DNA of 64,000 bases, taken from positions 1 through 64,000 of the forward strand of contig QHVH01000005.1 of NCBI GenBank assembly GCA_003222245.1. The letters run 5' to 3'. The position numbers and the translations under genes were made by a program. The DNA is from Blastocatellia bacterium AA13. GTDB lineage: Bacteria; Acidobacteriota; Blastocatellia; UBA7656. The number at the start of each line of letters is the position of its first letter. The stretch's first letter is position 1. The notes under the pieces were generated by a model, which saw only the letters and a list, made by a program, of their open reading frames with translations, ran no database searches and was not told the origin of the DNA. Shown here piece by piece: positions 39,186-47,773 of this stretch.

Positions 39186-41189
39186 TCATCCCTTTCTCAA
39201 ATCAAACGCCAATCTCGATTGAGACCTGCCCGCCGACGACACAGCCGCCCTGGCGGAAACAGCTTCGCGTTGAGGATTGATCTTCGATATGTTTTCGCCG
39301 TCGATGAACCGCCGTTGCCATATCTCGAAGTTCATCAGCGACCAGAGCCGTTCCGTATGGTCCTCACCCGCGCGGTGGCGGGCCGCTATCTCTTTGACAT
39401 AGCCCGGCTCGAAGATCCCTCTGTCGAGCGCGCGCTTGCCGAGCACGTACTCGTCGAGCAGCGCCCCGAACGAGCCGCGGAGCCATCTGCCGAGCGGCAC
39501 AGGGAATCCCATCTTGCTGCGCGTCAGGATCGAAGGCGGCAACTTGCCCTTCATCGCCCGCCGCAGAATATACTTCGTGGTCAATCCGCGAAGCTTCATA
39601 TTGGTAGGCAAACCCGCGGCGAACTCGACCAATTTGTGATCGAGAAACGGCACCCGGCTCTCCAGGGAAGCCGCCATGCTCATTTGATCCTGCTTCATCA
39701 GGAGCTCCGTCAGATAAGTCTTCAAATCGACCGCGAGCAGTTGATCGAGAAGCGTGGCGGCGTCAGATTCCATCATCACGCCCAGAGCCGGCCCGTATGG
39801 TTCGCTGCACTGCATCCGCTCCCGCGCCTGCGAAGTGAAGAGCTTCTCCTGGCGGGATCGAGAGAACACGGAGAAGTTGTCCAGATAAATGTCGCGAACG
39901 TCAGGCCCCAGACAAAGAAACGTGCGCTCCAGCTTCTGTCTTATAGAGAGCGGGAGAACATTCGATTCGACGGCGTTCTTGACAAGCCGCCTGGCCGCCG
40001 CCGGAGTCACAAGCCGATATGCGCGAGCGAGCGCAACGTTGTAGATCGTCTTGCCGTATTTTCCATAGCCGGCAAGCAGCTCATCGCTGCCTTCACCGCT
40101 GAGAACAACCTTCACGTGGCGCGCGGCAAGCTTCGACACGAAATAAAGCGGTATGCTCGACGGATGGGCCATCGGCTCGTCTTCCTGATAGACAAGATCA
40201 GGAAGCGCATCGAAGAACTGATCCGGCGTGATGACTACTTCGTGGTGATCGGCTTTTATCTGCCGGGCTACTGCTCGCGCGTATTCGAGCTCGTTGCCTT
40301 CTCTTTCAGCGAACGCTACTGAAAAGGTCTTGATTCGGTCCTGGACCATCCCGCTCATTGCGACCGCTATCGCGCTCGAATCGATTCCGCCGGATAGAAA
40401 GACTCCCAGCGGAACATCGGCCATCAGCCGGAGTTTCACCGATTCATGGAACAGTGCGTCGAAGCGCTCGACGTATTCGCTTTCATCGGAGAATTCGGAA
40501 TCCTTTGCAAAGCTGGCGTCCCAGTAGCGATTGATCTGAACGTGTCCTTCGGTCCAGACGAGCGTGTGCCCGGGCGCGAGACGCTTCACGCCTTTGAACA
40601 GGGTCTCTTCGCCGGAGGGCGCGCGATTCGCCGCATAATCCGAAAGCACGTCATAGTTGAGACAGGGCTTTATAGCGCCGCTTTCGATCAGGGCCTTGAT
40701 TTCAGATGCAAAGTAGATCGAGCCGTTATCGGTGATCGCGTAGTACAACGGCTTGATTCCCAATCTGTCGCGAGCGAGCACCAGCCGCTGCCGCTCCGAA
40801 TCCCAAATGCCAAAGGCGAACATCCCTCTCAGTTTTTCGACTGCCGCAAGCCCGGACTCTTCGTAGAGATGAATTATTGTTTCGGTGTCGCTGAAGGTTC
40901 GATAAACGTGACCGTGCTCTTCAAGCTCCGGTCGCAGATCTCGGTGGTTATAGATTTCTCCGTTAAACGTAATCCAGATCTTCTTGTCTTCATTCGGCAT
41001 CGGCTGCCGCCCGCCGTCCAGATCAACGATCGAGAGCCTTCGATGCGCCAGTCCCACGCGGCTCGCTATATACAAACCGCTGTCGTCGGGACCGCGATGC
41101 GTCAGTGAATTACTCATCTGCTCGAGGCGAGTTTGATCAACGGTTCTATTCACCGTTCGAGGAATAGCTACACCGCAGATTCCGCACAT
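39186..41189 (-). CDS. asnB: Asparagine synthase-like glutamine amidotransferase
   Basis: A 667-residue class II glutamine amidotransferase. Cys2 (MCGICGVA) is the nucleophile; 'SLTHRGPDDSGLY', 'HRRLSIVDLDGGRQP' and 'NGEIYNHRDLR' complete the N-terminal glutaminase. The synthetase half has the PP-loop 'GVFLSGGIDSSAIAVAM' and 'LSGEGSDELLAGYGKY'. The size and EPS location fit the amidotransferases of PEP-CTERM-type EPS clusters, which probably amidate a uronic acid rather than make free asparagine. Amidation of the mannuronate predicted here is an inference. AGGAGAGG precedes the ATG. Confidence 0.92.
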   Translation of the reverse strand: MCGICGVAIPRTVNRTVDQTRLEQMSNSLTHRGPDDSGLYIASRVGLAHRRLSIVDLDGGRQPMPNEDKKIWITFNGEIYNHRDLRPELEEHGHVYRTFSDTETIIHLYEESGLAAVEKLRGMFAFGIWDSERQRLVLARDRLGIKPLYYAITDNGSIYFASEIKALIESGAIKPCLNYDVLSDYAANRAPSGEETLFKGVKRLAPGHTLVWTEGHVQINRYWDASFAKDSEFSDESEYVERFDALFHESVKLRLMADVPLGVFLSGGIDSSAIAVAMSGMVQDRIKTFSVAFAEREGNELEYARAVARQIKADHHEVVITPDQFFDALPDLVYQEDEPMAHPSSIPLYFVSKLAARHVKVVLSGEGSDELLAGYGKYGKTIYNVALARAYRLVTPAAARRLVKNAVESNVLPLSIRQKLERTFLCLGPDVRDIYLDNFSVFSRSRQEKLFTSQARERMQCSEPYGPALGVMMESDAATLLDQLLAVDLKTYLTELLMKQDQMSMAASLESRVPFLDHKLVEFAAGLPTNMKLRGLTTKYILRRAMKGKLPPSILTRSKMGFPVPLGRWLRGSFGALLDEYVLGKRALDRGIFEPGYVKEIAARHRAGEDHTERLWSLMNFEIWQRRFIDGENISKINPQREAVSARAAVSSAGRSQSRLAFDLRKG

Positions 41190-41250
41190 TGATCGTCCTC
41201 TCCTTTTTCTCGGGTGAGCCGGTCAAAGCCGGCGGCGCCAATCCACTTCG

Positions 41251-43815
41251 CTAATGAAAATTTCCTTGAAGGCTGCCCGAGGAGGCTTTTATCGAAACAG
41301 GCCTGACGGATTTGATAAGCACCTTCTCGATCCGATCGCTCGATTTGCCGCGCCCAGATTCAGTGTGATCGGGGCAGGATTCGCCGTCATCAACAAGCCA
41401 TTCCTCCGATCGCTGTCCGCAAATAAAACAGACCCGTATCAACTTGTTGCTTACGAATCGGCCCCATGCCAACCCCTCTCCTCCTATCTGCGGTATGCCA
41501 AGCGAAGAAGCCGCTTCGCCGTCCGTCAGGAGCACATCCAACATCTCTCCCGAAGCAATTTGAAAGCCGTTCTGCGCGAATTCTTCATCGAAAGAAATCG
41601 CCTCGATAGAAGTCCGTTGACGACTCGTTGCGGGCAATATGACCGTCGTAAAAGTCTGAGGCCCAACCGCGTCTACATCGAATCGAGCCATATCCGCCGG
41701 CTCGCGCCTGCCATAACAATTGGATACCCAACCACTGGTCACTCGAGCCTGCGCCTGCGTCGCTCCGAAGAGCGCGATAGTGAGATTTTCACCGGTGCGC
41801 CGCGCGACGGTGATCCTGGGGCCGTGTGCGACGGCTTTGCAGGAGCTTGGGAAGTGGTAAAGGAACGAATACCGATGACGAGCAAGCGCATCAAACCTAT
41901 CGCGCACGATCAAGTATGAATTCAGTCGCTCGCCCGGCAGCGCATCAGCCTCCGCCCTCACGAGCGCGACCGAGCGCGTGTGATGAACCGGATCGTCGAG
42001 CCGCGCATAGCCGCTGTGGCTCCCCTTGAAGAATGCGATTCCGCTGCCGGGAAGAAAGTCGACCTGACCGCTGCTCGCGGCTCCTGTCCACGAAAAAGGA
42101 CCGGCCGGTTGCGACTGCGAACGGCCGTCGACCGCTACCGTATTGTGCGCTTCGGTAGTCCGAAACCAATCGCGCATCTTTTCGTCGCCCGTGTACACAA
42201 ACGTGCCCGGATCGACCAGCCATGTCTTGCCAAGCGCCGAGAATTCAATCGCAAGCGCATCGGAGTGAGCGTGACCGCAATTGAGCGAGCCATGGGGACC
42301 GCAGTCTATAAGCGCGAATGAAGACTCTCGCTCCCATCCATCTCGCATCACGTAATAGCCGCCCGCATCGAAAGCACGGGACAACGTGAGCGGCGGTTCA
42401 CTCGCCAGCTCGTAGTACGCGCGCAACGATTCGGGACCGAGTAACCACAGCAGCTCGGAAGTGGCCTTGCCCGCGACGTATTTGAGATCGCTCCGGTCGA
42501 GCATCGCCGCGCCAATCGCAAGCGTATCTCGAAAGTCGTCCGGTTCCCGCTGACCAAACGTTATGAGACGGCCTCCGTCGTCGTCGCCCACGAGCGGAGA
42601 CGATCCGTCCGGCCTGGTTATCCACATCAGATAATTCAGGAGCTTCGAAAGTTTGTTCCTCACTTCAAGCGGCAGCTCGATGCCGGCGGCTTTGGCAAGC
42701 AACACAAAGTGGAGATAGAAGTCGGTCGTGTAGCGGTGATAATAAGATGCTTGCTCGAAGTAGACTCCGTCGCCGCGGATCTGAATCGAAAGCTGCTCGA
42801 TCAATATCCGCGCGCCGATTTCTCGCCATGACTCCGACTCGGTCAGTTCAGGCAAGGCAACGCCGAGATAGAACAAACCGAGCGCCTCGCCGGTGAGATG
42901 GGTGTTGGGACTGAAATAGTGAGACAGGTGCTCGCATATGTGCCGGCCGTGCTGAACAAGATGTTTAAGAAATCTTAATTTGAATTCAGACGAAAATGTT
43001 TCAGCTCCGGCGAACAGGTGAAGCGCCCATAGCCACGCAATTGCCCGGATCGCCAGCTCGAGACTGCTTGCCCAGTTGATGCCGCGCTCGGGAGGGTTTG
43101 CATCCATCCACGAAGTCGCTTGCGATACAAATGCTTCCGCGTAACGATCCTCTCCGGTAAGGAAGTACATTTGCGCGAGGGTGACAAAGTGAGCGTGACG
43201 ATTCAGCTCCCAGGTAATCTTGCAGTCTCCGGCGGTATTGGGATCGAGATAGTCGATTCGGCTCCAATGAACGAGTTCCGTTCGCTTACCTGCGATCGGC
43301 TCCAGACGCCAGTCGATTTCATCTTCGCCGAAGCGTAGGCCCTCGTATCCCAGTAGATTGAAGCATCCGTCAATCGCCCGTTGAGCTGACTCCTCGAGTC
43401 TTGCCAAAGATTCCGGAAACCTGCTCCGCATTAAGGCGGCGATTTCGGTCCGGTGCTTTGTCGAGGGAAAGAACGCGGCCGGTGAATTCTGGAAAGGTTC
43501 AGTCGCGATGCCAATGTCGGAATCGGACCGTCCTTGCCCACGATCCGCTTTGGACGTGTCAGGCGATTCGAATCTGGAAGGATCAGGCGATTCGACCGAG
43601 GCCTGAACGCGGGCCATGATTCGTTCGGCGGTCTCGCGCGAGCTTCCGCCGCGGCTCCGGTTGAGAACTGCTCTCTGGAATTCCGAGTCGCTCATTTCGC
43701 CGACGCGGCGATTCAGAAACCGCCCTTGCCACTTCGCAACTTCCTGTTCAGATCGGACACGAAGCTCCTCCGCGCTCATCTTTCGAAGTTGCCTTAGCTT
43801 CGCGAGCTTCTTCAT
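41251..43815 (-). CDS. Heparinase II/III-family protein (polysaccharide lyase-like)
   Basis: An 854-residue protein. An N-terminal helical region of about 150 residues (KKLAKLRQLRKMSAEEL...) precedes an alpha-toroid with 'FSPNTHLTGEALGLFYLGVALPE' and 'YFEQASYYHRYTTDFYLHFV', which carry the conserved Asn/His and Tyr. The beta-sandwich follows with 'NCGHAHSDALAIEFSALGKTWLVDPGTFVYTG', the Heparinase_II_III signature. These enzymes cleave uronate-containing chains by beta-elimination; alginate lyases belong to the same superfamily. No clear signal peptide is seen, which is odd for a lyase acting on exported polymer. A strong hairpin lies just upstream. Confidence 0.88.
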   Translation of the reverse strand: MKKLAKLRQLRKMSAEELRVRSEQEVAKWQGRFLNRRVGEMSDSEFQRAVLNRSRGGSSRETAERIMARVQASVESPDPSRFESPDTSKADRGQGRSDSDIGIATEPFQNSPAAFFPSTKHRTEIAALMRSRFPESLARLEESAQRAIDGCFNLLGYEGLRFGEDEIDWRLEPIAGKRTELVHWSRIDYLDPNTAGDCKITWELNRHAHFVTLAQMYFLTGEDRYAEAFVSQATSWMDANPPERGINWASSLELAIRAIAWLWALHLFAGAETFSSEFKLRFLKHLVQHGRHICEHLSHYFSPNTHLTGEALGLFYLGVALPELTESESWREIGARILIEQLSIQIRGDGVYFEQASYYHRYTTDFYLHFVLLAKAAGIELPLEVRNKLSKLLNYLMWITRPDGSSPLVGDDDGGRLITFGQREPDDFRDTLAIGAAMLDRSDLKYVAGKATSELLWLLGPESLRAYYELASEPPLTLSRAFDAGGYYVMRDGWERESSFALIDCGPHGSLNCGHAHSDALAIEFSALGKTWLVDPGTFVYTGDEKMRDWFRTTEAHNTVAVDGRSQSQPAGPFSWTGAASSGQVDFLPGSGIAFFKGSHSGYARLDDPVHHTRSVALVRAEADALPGERLNSYLIVRDRFDALARHRYSFLYHFPSSCKAVAHGPRITVARRTGENLTIALFGATQAQARVTSGWVSNCYGRREPADMARFDVDAVGPQTFTTVILPATSRQRTSIEAISFDEEFAQNGFQIASGEMLDVLLTDGEAASSLGIPQIGGEGLAWGRFVSNKLIRVCFICGQRSEEWLVDDGESCPDHTESGRGKSSDRIEKVLIKSVRPVSIKASSGSLQGNFH

Positions 43816-43851
43816 TCAAAATCCAATCCGATCACTCGTTCTCGTCGCCTA

Positions 43852-43878
43852 CTTCTTCGTCGCGGAGCGACGAAGAAG
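43852..43878. repeat. Strong 12-bp inverted repeat between EPS genes
   Basis: The arms cttcttcgtcgc and gcgacgaagaag are perfect complements around a 3-base loop (gga). The hairpin lies 37 bases upstream of the heparinase-like start on the minus strand, without a T-run. It may block or stabilise the polycistronic mRNA at a gap of 261 bases, one of the few long gaps in the operon. Confidence 0.85.
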
Positions 43879-43895
43879 AAACATTCGCGGGGCAA

Positions 43896-43915
43896 CCCAC
43901 CGTTGAAACGGTGGG
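43896..43915. repeat. 20-bp cccacc/ggtggg palindrome
   Basis: The sequence cccaccgttgaaacggtggg has 9-bp arms and a 2-base core (ga) and is followed by 'gcta'. It is the same type as 8865-8884 and 9054-9073, so the family is dispersed over at least 35 kb. Confidence 0.85.
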
Positions 43916-43965
43916 CTAAATTCATGCGACCACTGACGCGGCCGCTGGGCGCCTACTCAACGAGG

Positions 43966-44060
43966 ATTCAAAAACGTCACTTCGTGCGCCCTAACAAGAA
44001 TTCAAAAACGTCACTTCGTGCGCCCTACAAGAATTCCAAAATCTCCCTTGGCGCGACTCA
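43966..44060. repeat. Short tandem repeat, about 34-bp period
   Basis: A 28-base block starting attcaaaaacgtcacttcgt occurs at 43966-43993 and, identical, at 44000-44027. A degenerate third version starts near 44033 (attccaaaatctcccttgg). It lies just beyond the stop codon of the GT2 gene at 44077, on its 3' side. The weak open frame across it has no protein features. Confidence 0.85.
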
Positions 44061-44076
44061 AGGAAAATCCAACGAA

Positions 44077-45291
44077 TCACTGAACGCTTGCGCCGGCTTC
44101 GTCGAGCGCCGGTAGTCGGCGGTCCGCGGGCTCTCGAAGCGGCTCCCAAACCAGATGAGCCTCTCCTCTCATGAACTTCAAAAATCCGAGAAGCGACGCC
44201 GCATTCGTAAGCGCAAAATAAAACGGGATCATTAATGGTCCCGCCCGAACGCCGATCCTGTCGCAACACCAACCAATCGCCGCCGCGAGATAAAAGACCA
44301 CTTGAGCGGAAAAGAGCATTAGGAATCCGAACGATTCACCGATCAGCAACAGGTTGGAAACGAACGCGCATAACAGAAAGAAGGCGGTCGCGTATCTCAG
44401 CGCCTTGTGAGAGATCGCCTGAAACGCGAAAAGACCATGCTTCCGATAGTCGAGCAGCTCACGGTAACGATGCAGCGCGCTTAGAGTCTGTTCGATTACG
44501 CGAACTCGCATGCGGAACTCGTCGCGACCCCGATGATTGGTCTCTTCGAAGGCGACGGCGTCTTCATCGAATACGGTCCTCAGCCCCTGGAGCCGCGTTT
44601 CGAGCGCGATAACGAAATCGCTGCTCATATCCAGAGCCATCCTGGAGTAGCTGCTTCGCCGAACCGCGTAGAGGCATCCGCTAACGCCGATGAGCGAACC
44701 CAAATGGCTTTCGCATTTTCGCAAGAAGCCTTCATAGCTCCAGTAGCTCCGGCAGCCGCCCCCCACGCACGACGTCTTCGAATCGACATATTCGAGTCTG
44801 CCGGCAACGCAGCCTATCTCGGGATCTCCGAATCCGCGGACGATATTGCGCAGCGCCTTGTGCTCGTAGACCGTTGTCGCGTCCGAGAAGACGAGCACCT
44901 CTCCGCTTGAGACCTTGACGGCCTCGTTCTGCGCTACTGTCTTCCCCAGCCGTTCTGGTTGTCTATGAAGCTTCACTCCGCGATCAGCGTAACTCCGAAC
45001 AATTTCGTCGGTGCGGTCGCTCGAACAATCCGACGCAACGACCACCTCGAGCTTCTCGCGAGGATAATCGAGCGAGAGAGTGTTCTCTATTTTCGCGCCT
45101 ATGTCTTTTTCTTCGTTATGGGCAGCGATAATTACCGACACGGCCGGCGTAATCGCGGAACGGCGGACCGGCCGTCCGAGCATTCTGCTCAGCGCGAATA
45201 TGACGATGGGATATCCGAGGTAGGCGTAGACGACTAGAGCGATCGACGAAAAAAAGACGATCTCGATAGCCACTGAAACCACGTTCGACAT
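44077..45291 (-). CDS. Membrane-bound family 2 glycosyltransferase
   Basis: A 404-residue inner-membrane GT2. An N-terminal helix (FSSIALVVYAYLGYPIVIFAL) precedes the catalytic domain: 'SVIIAAHNEEKDIGAKIENTL', 'VVVASDCSSDRTDEIV' and 'GEVLVFSDATTVYEHKAL' with the DxT/DxD position. 'QTLSALHRYRELLDY' and three C-terminal helices follow. The layout resembles processive or lipid-acceptor GT2 enzymes such as IcaA/ExoM relatives. It lies 11 bases after the Wzy-like gene. Confidence 0.9.
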   Translation of the reverse strand: MSNVVSVAIEIVFFSSIALVVYAYLGYPIVIFALSRMLGRPVRRSAITPAVSVIIAAHNEEKDIGAKIENTLSLDYPREKLEVVVASDCSSDRTDEIVRSYADRGVKLHRQPERLGKTVAQNEAVKVSSGEVLVFSDATTVYEHKALRNIVRGFGDPEIGCVAGRLEYVDSKTSCVGGGCRSYWSYEGFLRKCESHLGSLIGVSGCLYAVRRSSYSRMALDMSSDFVIALETRLQGLRTVFDEDAVAFEETNHRGRDEFRMRVRVIEQTLSALHRYRELLDYRKHGLFAFQAISHKALRYATAFFLLCAFVSNLLLIGESFGFLMLFSAQVVFYLAAAIGWCCDRIGVRAGPLMIPFYFALTNAASLLGFLKFMRGEAHLVWEPLREPADRRLPALDEAGASVQ

Positions 45292-45302
45292 CGCTCATTC
45301 TC

Positions 45303-46697
45303 TCAGGCTCGACCGGGAGCCGCCGCTTGTTCCCTGGATCTCCACAGGACGCCGGAAGCAATCGAGTCGCCCGAATCGCCTTCAATCGATTTATCGTGCA
45401 CTTCGGATTCCGATTCGGTTTTCGCTATTTGCTTGAGCGCCACCGCGTAGGCAAGCGGGTAGTAGAGAAACCACAGGTACTGAATAGATCCGAAGAAGCT
45501 GCACACGATGTAGCCGATTAACGAGGCCTGCAAGGCGACCGCCAGATAATACGTGCCGCGCCGCTCGGGCGGCCCGAGTCGATCGAGGCCCTTCTTACGC
45601 TTATCAACTCTGTCCGCCTCTATTCTTCGAAGCGAGCGGAGCGGAGCGAATAACATGATCAAGTAAGCGATTAAACCGGCGATCCCCAGTTCCGCCGCGA
45701 TTTCAAGATATGAGTTGTGCGCCCTCTGCTCGTGAATCGAGTAGATATGGAAATTTCCCATGCCGACCCCGATAAAGAGATGGCGCAGCGCGATTGCGCT
45801 GGATCGCTGAAGCAGCTCAATACGAGCCTCGGAAGATCCTGTGGGATCGCTTTCCTTGTCGAATATCGATGACAGGCGGCTTGAATAACCGAGCGGCATC
45901 GCGGCAAGAAAAACGGTAATTGTCGCCGCGAACGCGAGTGCTCCAACAAATCGCCGTCCTCGGCTGAGTTTCCACAGCAGCCACGCTCCCATCGCAACGA
46001 GCCCGAGAAACCCGCCGCGTGAAAAGGTGGTCACCACGCCGATCGCAAGCACGCCGCAGCACGCGTAGTAGAAGAATCGCGGGACACCGGTACGATTTAG
46101 CGCGAGCGCGGCGGCCATCGGAATCAGCAACACGAGACTGGTCGCCAGATCGTTCGGGTTTTCGAAGATACCGCCGACGACTCCGGCGATTCGCACGCCC
46201 ACGTGACTCGACTGCACGGCGAATTTGCCTTCCACATAACTCGCGATCGCGAACAGCCCGAGCACCGTACCCGCGATGGTCACGAGCTTCATCATTGTCA
46301 GGAGCCGCGCTCGCGTGTCGATCAGATTTATCATCAGCATGAAAATCGTCACGACTTTCAGGAACAGATCCATGAGCAGGTTGATGCTGTCGCCCGGCGT
46401 CGCAGCCACCGGAATAAAGGCTATTCCGAGAAAGGTGATGACGAGCAGCATCTTGAACTCGATCGGCATTACGGTCAGACTGCCGCCTCGCGCAAGAGTA
46501 GACAGCGTGTAGGCGAGCAGCGTTCCGATCGCTACGAGCTTGATTATCGAGAAGTCTCCAAACGTTTCGGGAAATGCCTCACTAGGCCGCGCGTAGAGCA
46601 GCAGCGTGAAGGCGAATAGCCCGGCGAACGCCAGCCGCCGCCGGCCTCGGCCCTCATCCATCCGTCCCGCGCCTTCAATGCGAATTATGTTTTCCAT
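45303..46697 (-). CDS. O-antigen ligase/Wzy-type polymerase family protein
   Basis: A 464-residue membrane protein with about 12 hydrophobic segments. The Wzy_C region carries 'RAHNSYLEIAAELGIAGLIAYLIM', the typical periplasmic loop of O-antigen ligases and polymerases. Start ATG 46697 has GAGAGG 5 bases upstream; the longer frame covers the 3' end of the HTH gene. It overlaps that gene by 23 bases. In a locus with Wzx flippase, Wzz-like and OPX proteins it is probably the repeat-unit polymerase. The tail is hydrophilic and Ser/Asp-rich. Confidence 0.88.
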   Translation of the reverse strand: MENIIRIEGAGRMDEGRGRRRLAFAGLFAFTLLLYARPSEAFPETFGDFSIIKLVAIGTLLAYTLSTLARGGSLTVMPIEFKMLLVITFLGIAFIPVAATPGDSINLLMDLFLKVVTIFMLMINLIDTRARLLTMMKLVTIAGTVLGLFAIASYVEGKFAVQSSHVGVRIAGVVGGIFENPNDLATSLVLLIPMAAALALNRTGVPRFFYYACCGVLAIGVVTTFSRGGFLGLVAMGAWLLWKLSRGRRFVGALAFAATITVFLAAMPLGYSSRLSSIFDKESDPTGSSEARIELLQRSSAIALRHLFIGVGMGNFHIYSIHEQRAHNSYLEIAAELGIAGLIAYLIMLFAPLRSLRRIEADRVDKRKKGLDRLGPPERRGTYYLAVALQASLIGYIVCSFFGSIQYLWFLYYPLAYAVALKQIAKTESESEVHDKSIEGDSGDSIASGVLWRSREQAAAPGRA

Positions 46698-47676
46698 AGG
46701 ACCTCTCGTGCATCGGCGTACCCTGTTCCCGCGGCGGCACGCTCGGACCTTCGATGGGAATCTCATGCTCGTCCGGCTCACCGCCGTGCTCCTCGTCGAA
46801 GCCATACTCGTCCGCCGAGGCTGGCTTCTCCGAGGCTGCGTGCGCCTCACCGGCAACAGCCGTCTGTTCTTCTTGCGAAGCGGCGGTGCTCTCGGATCGC
46901 GAAGCGCCGCCAATTTTGAACTGCCGCCGCTGCTCATCGTCCGGCTCGTTCGATTCAATCTCCGGCTCGGCCGCTATCTCCTGCTTGAGCATCTCCATCA
47001 CCGGAGTCAGGTCGCGCTTCAGCCCGTGAGCTTCAAGGGCGAGCCGGCTGACTTTGATTACATCGGCGAGAACATCGTGCGAATCGCCCGGTTCGTGCTG
47101 CGAAAGCTCGATCGGATATGCCTTCGTTAGCAGCGTGTGAAACTCCGGTTTGCCGATCAGGGCGAATATTCGTCTGGGCGAAACAGACAAACCAACGGCG
47201 AGCCGGAGCGCGGTTTCAAGATTGAGCTTGCTTATCATCGAGCTCTGAATTTTGGACAGCAGGCCCTGGTCGAATCCGGTCAGGCGGCAGAAATCGGACT
47301 GTTTCATGCCCAGATCCGCGAGCCGCGCGCGAACAAAGACTGAGAGTTGACTCTCTTCGACCGGCCTTCCCCGCTTCCTTTGGCCTCTCTTCATCGGCCC
47401 CCTCCAATACTTGGTGAGAGTATTCGGGATCGAGGGATCGGTTTCGGCCCGTGCGCGCCGCGGGTCTCCGCCGTTAGCTCCATCGGTCTCGGATAGCTGG
47501 TGAATCGTCACGCCTTCGGACAACAGCGGCCCGGCTTCGAATACGGCCGCGCGATCCAGGACGTATATCTGCGAACTCGAGTCGATTCGAACGTAGACGT
47601 GCTGGTTGGCCCCGCCCGCCGATACAATAACCCCGCGGCCGTACTTCGTATTTACATACTGTCCCGCGCTCAACAT
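46675..47676 (-). CDS. HTH (XRE-like) regulator with N-terminal beta-rich domain
   Basis: A 333-residue protein inside the EPS operon. Residues about 5-55 form a small beta-rich, SH3-like unit (GQYVNTKYGRGVIVSAGG). Residues 95-105 are basic with an AT-hook-like KRGRP. Residues about 112-172 form a Cro/C1-type HTH (MKQSDFCRLTGFDQGLLSKIQ). The C-terminal third is acidic and low in complexity. Two starts are possible: ATG 47676 behind GGGAG, and ATG 47394 behind a stronger GGAGGGGG that would yield only the HTH half. The likely role is a transcription regulator of the locus; its target is inferred from position. Confidence 0.75.
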   Translation of the reverse strand: MLSAGQYVNTKYGRGVIVSAGGANQHVYVRIDSSSQIYVLDRAAVFEAGPLLSEGVTIHQLSETDGANGGDPRRARAETDPSIPNTLTKYWRGPMKRGQRKRGRPVEESQLSVFVRARLADLGMKQSDFCRLTGFDQGLLSKIQSSMISKLNLETALRLAVGLSVSPRRIFALIGKPEFHTLLTKAYPIELSQHEPGDSHDVLADVIKVSRLALEAHGLKRDLTPVMEMLKQEIAAEPEIESNEPDDEQRRQFKIGGASRSESTAASQEEQTAVAGEAHAASEKPASADEYGFDEEHGGEPDEHEIPIEGPSVPPREQGTPMHERSYGKHNSH

Positions 47677-47733
47677 CGCAGCTCCCGTCCGATAAAGTAT
47701 TCACGATGCCAATCCTGCCGATCTCATCGGGCT

Positions 47734-47746
47734 ATATCATTGATAT
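47734..47746. promoter_or_regulatory. Candidate operator dyad upstream of the HTH gene
   Basis: The 13-mer atatcattgatat has perfect 6-bp arms and lies in the 97-bp gap between the OPX gene and the HTH gene, surrounded by repeated 'tcatcggg' words. It is AT-rich in a GC-rich region. Binding by the downstream HTH protein is a guess. Confidence 0.3.
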
Positions 47747-47773
47747 CATCGGGGGCTGATCTCATTGCGCTGA

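Noticed and set aside
37826-40322. Long plus-strand frames of about 450 and 400 codons
   Set aside because: They are antisense to the clear GT4 and amidotransferase genes, have no domains, and are typical shadows in GC-rich DNA.
43903-44115. Plus-strand 70-codon frame across the short tandem repeat
   Set aside because: Its repeated peptide only reflects the DNA repeat, and it runs antisense into the GT2 gene.
46698-46958. N-terminal extension of the Wzy-like protein
   Set aside because: Arg/Pro-rich shadow of the HTH gene's acidic tail; ATG 46697 has a good ribosome-binding site.
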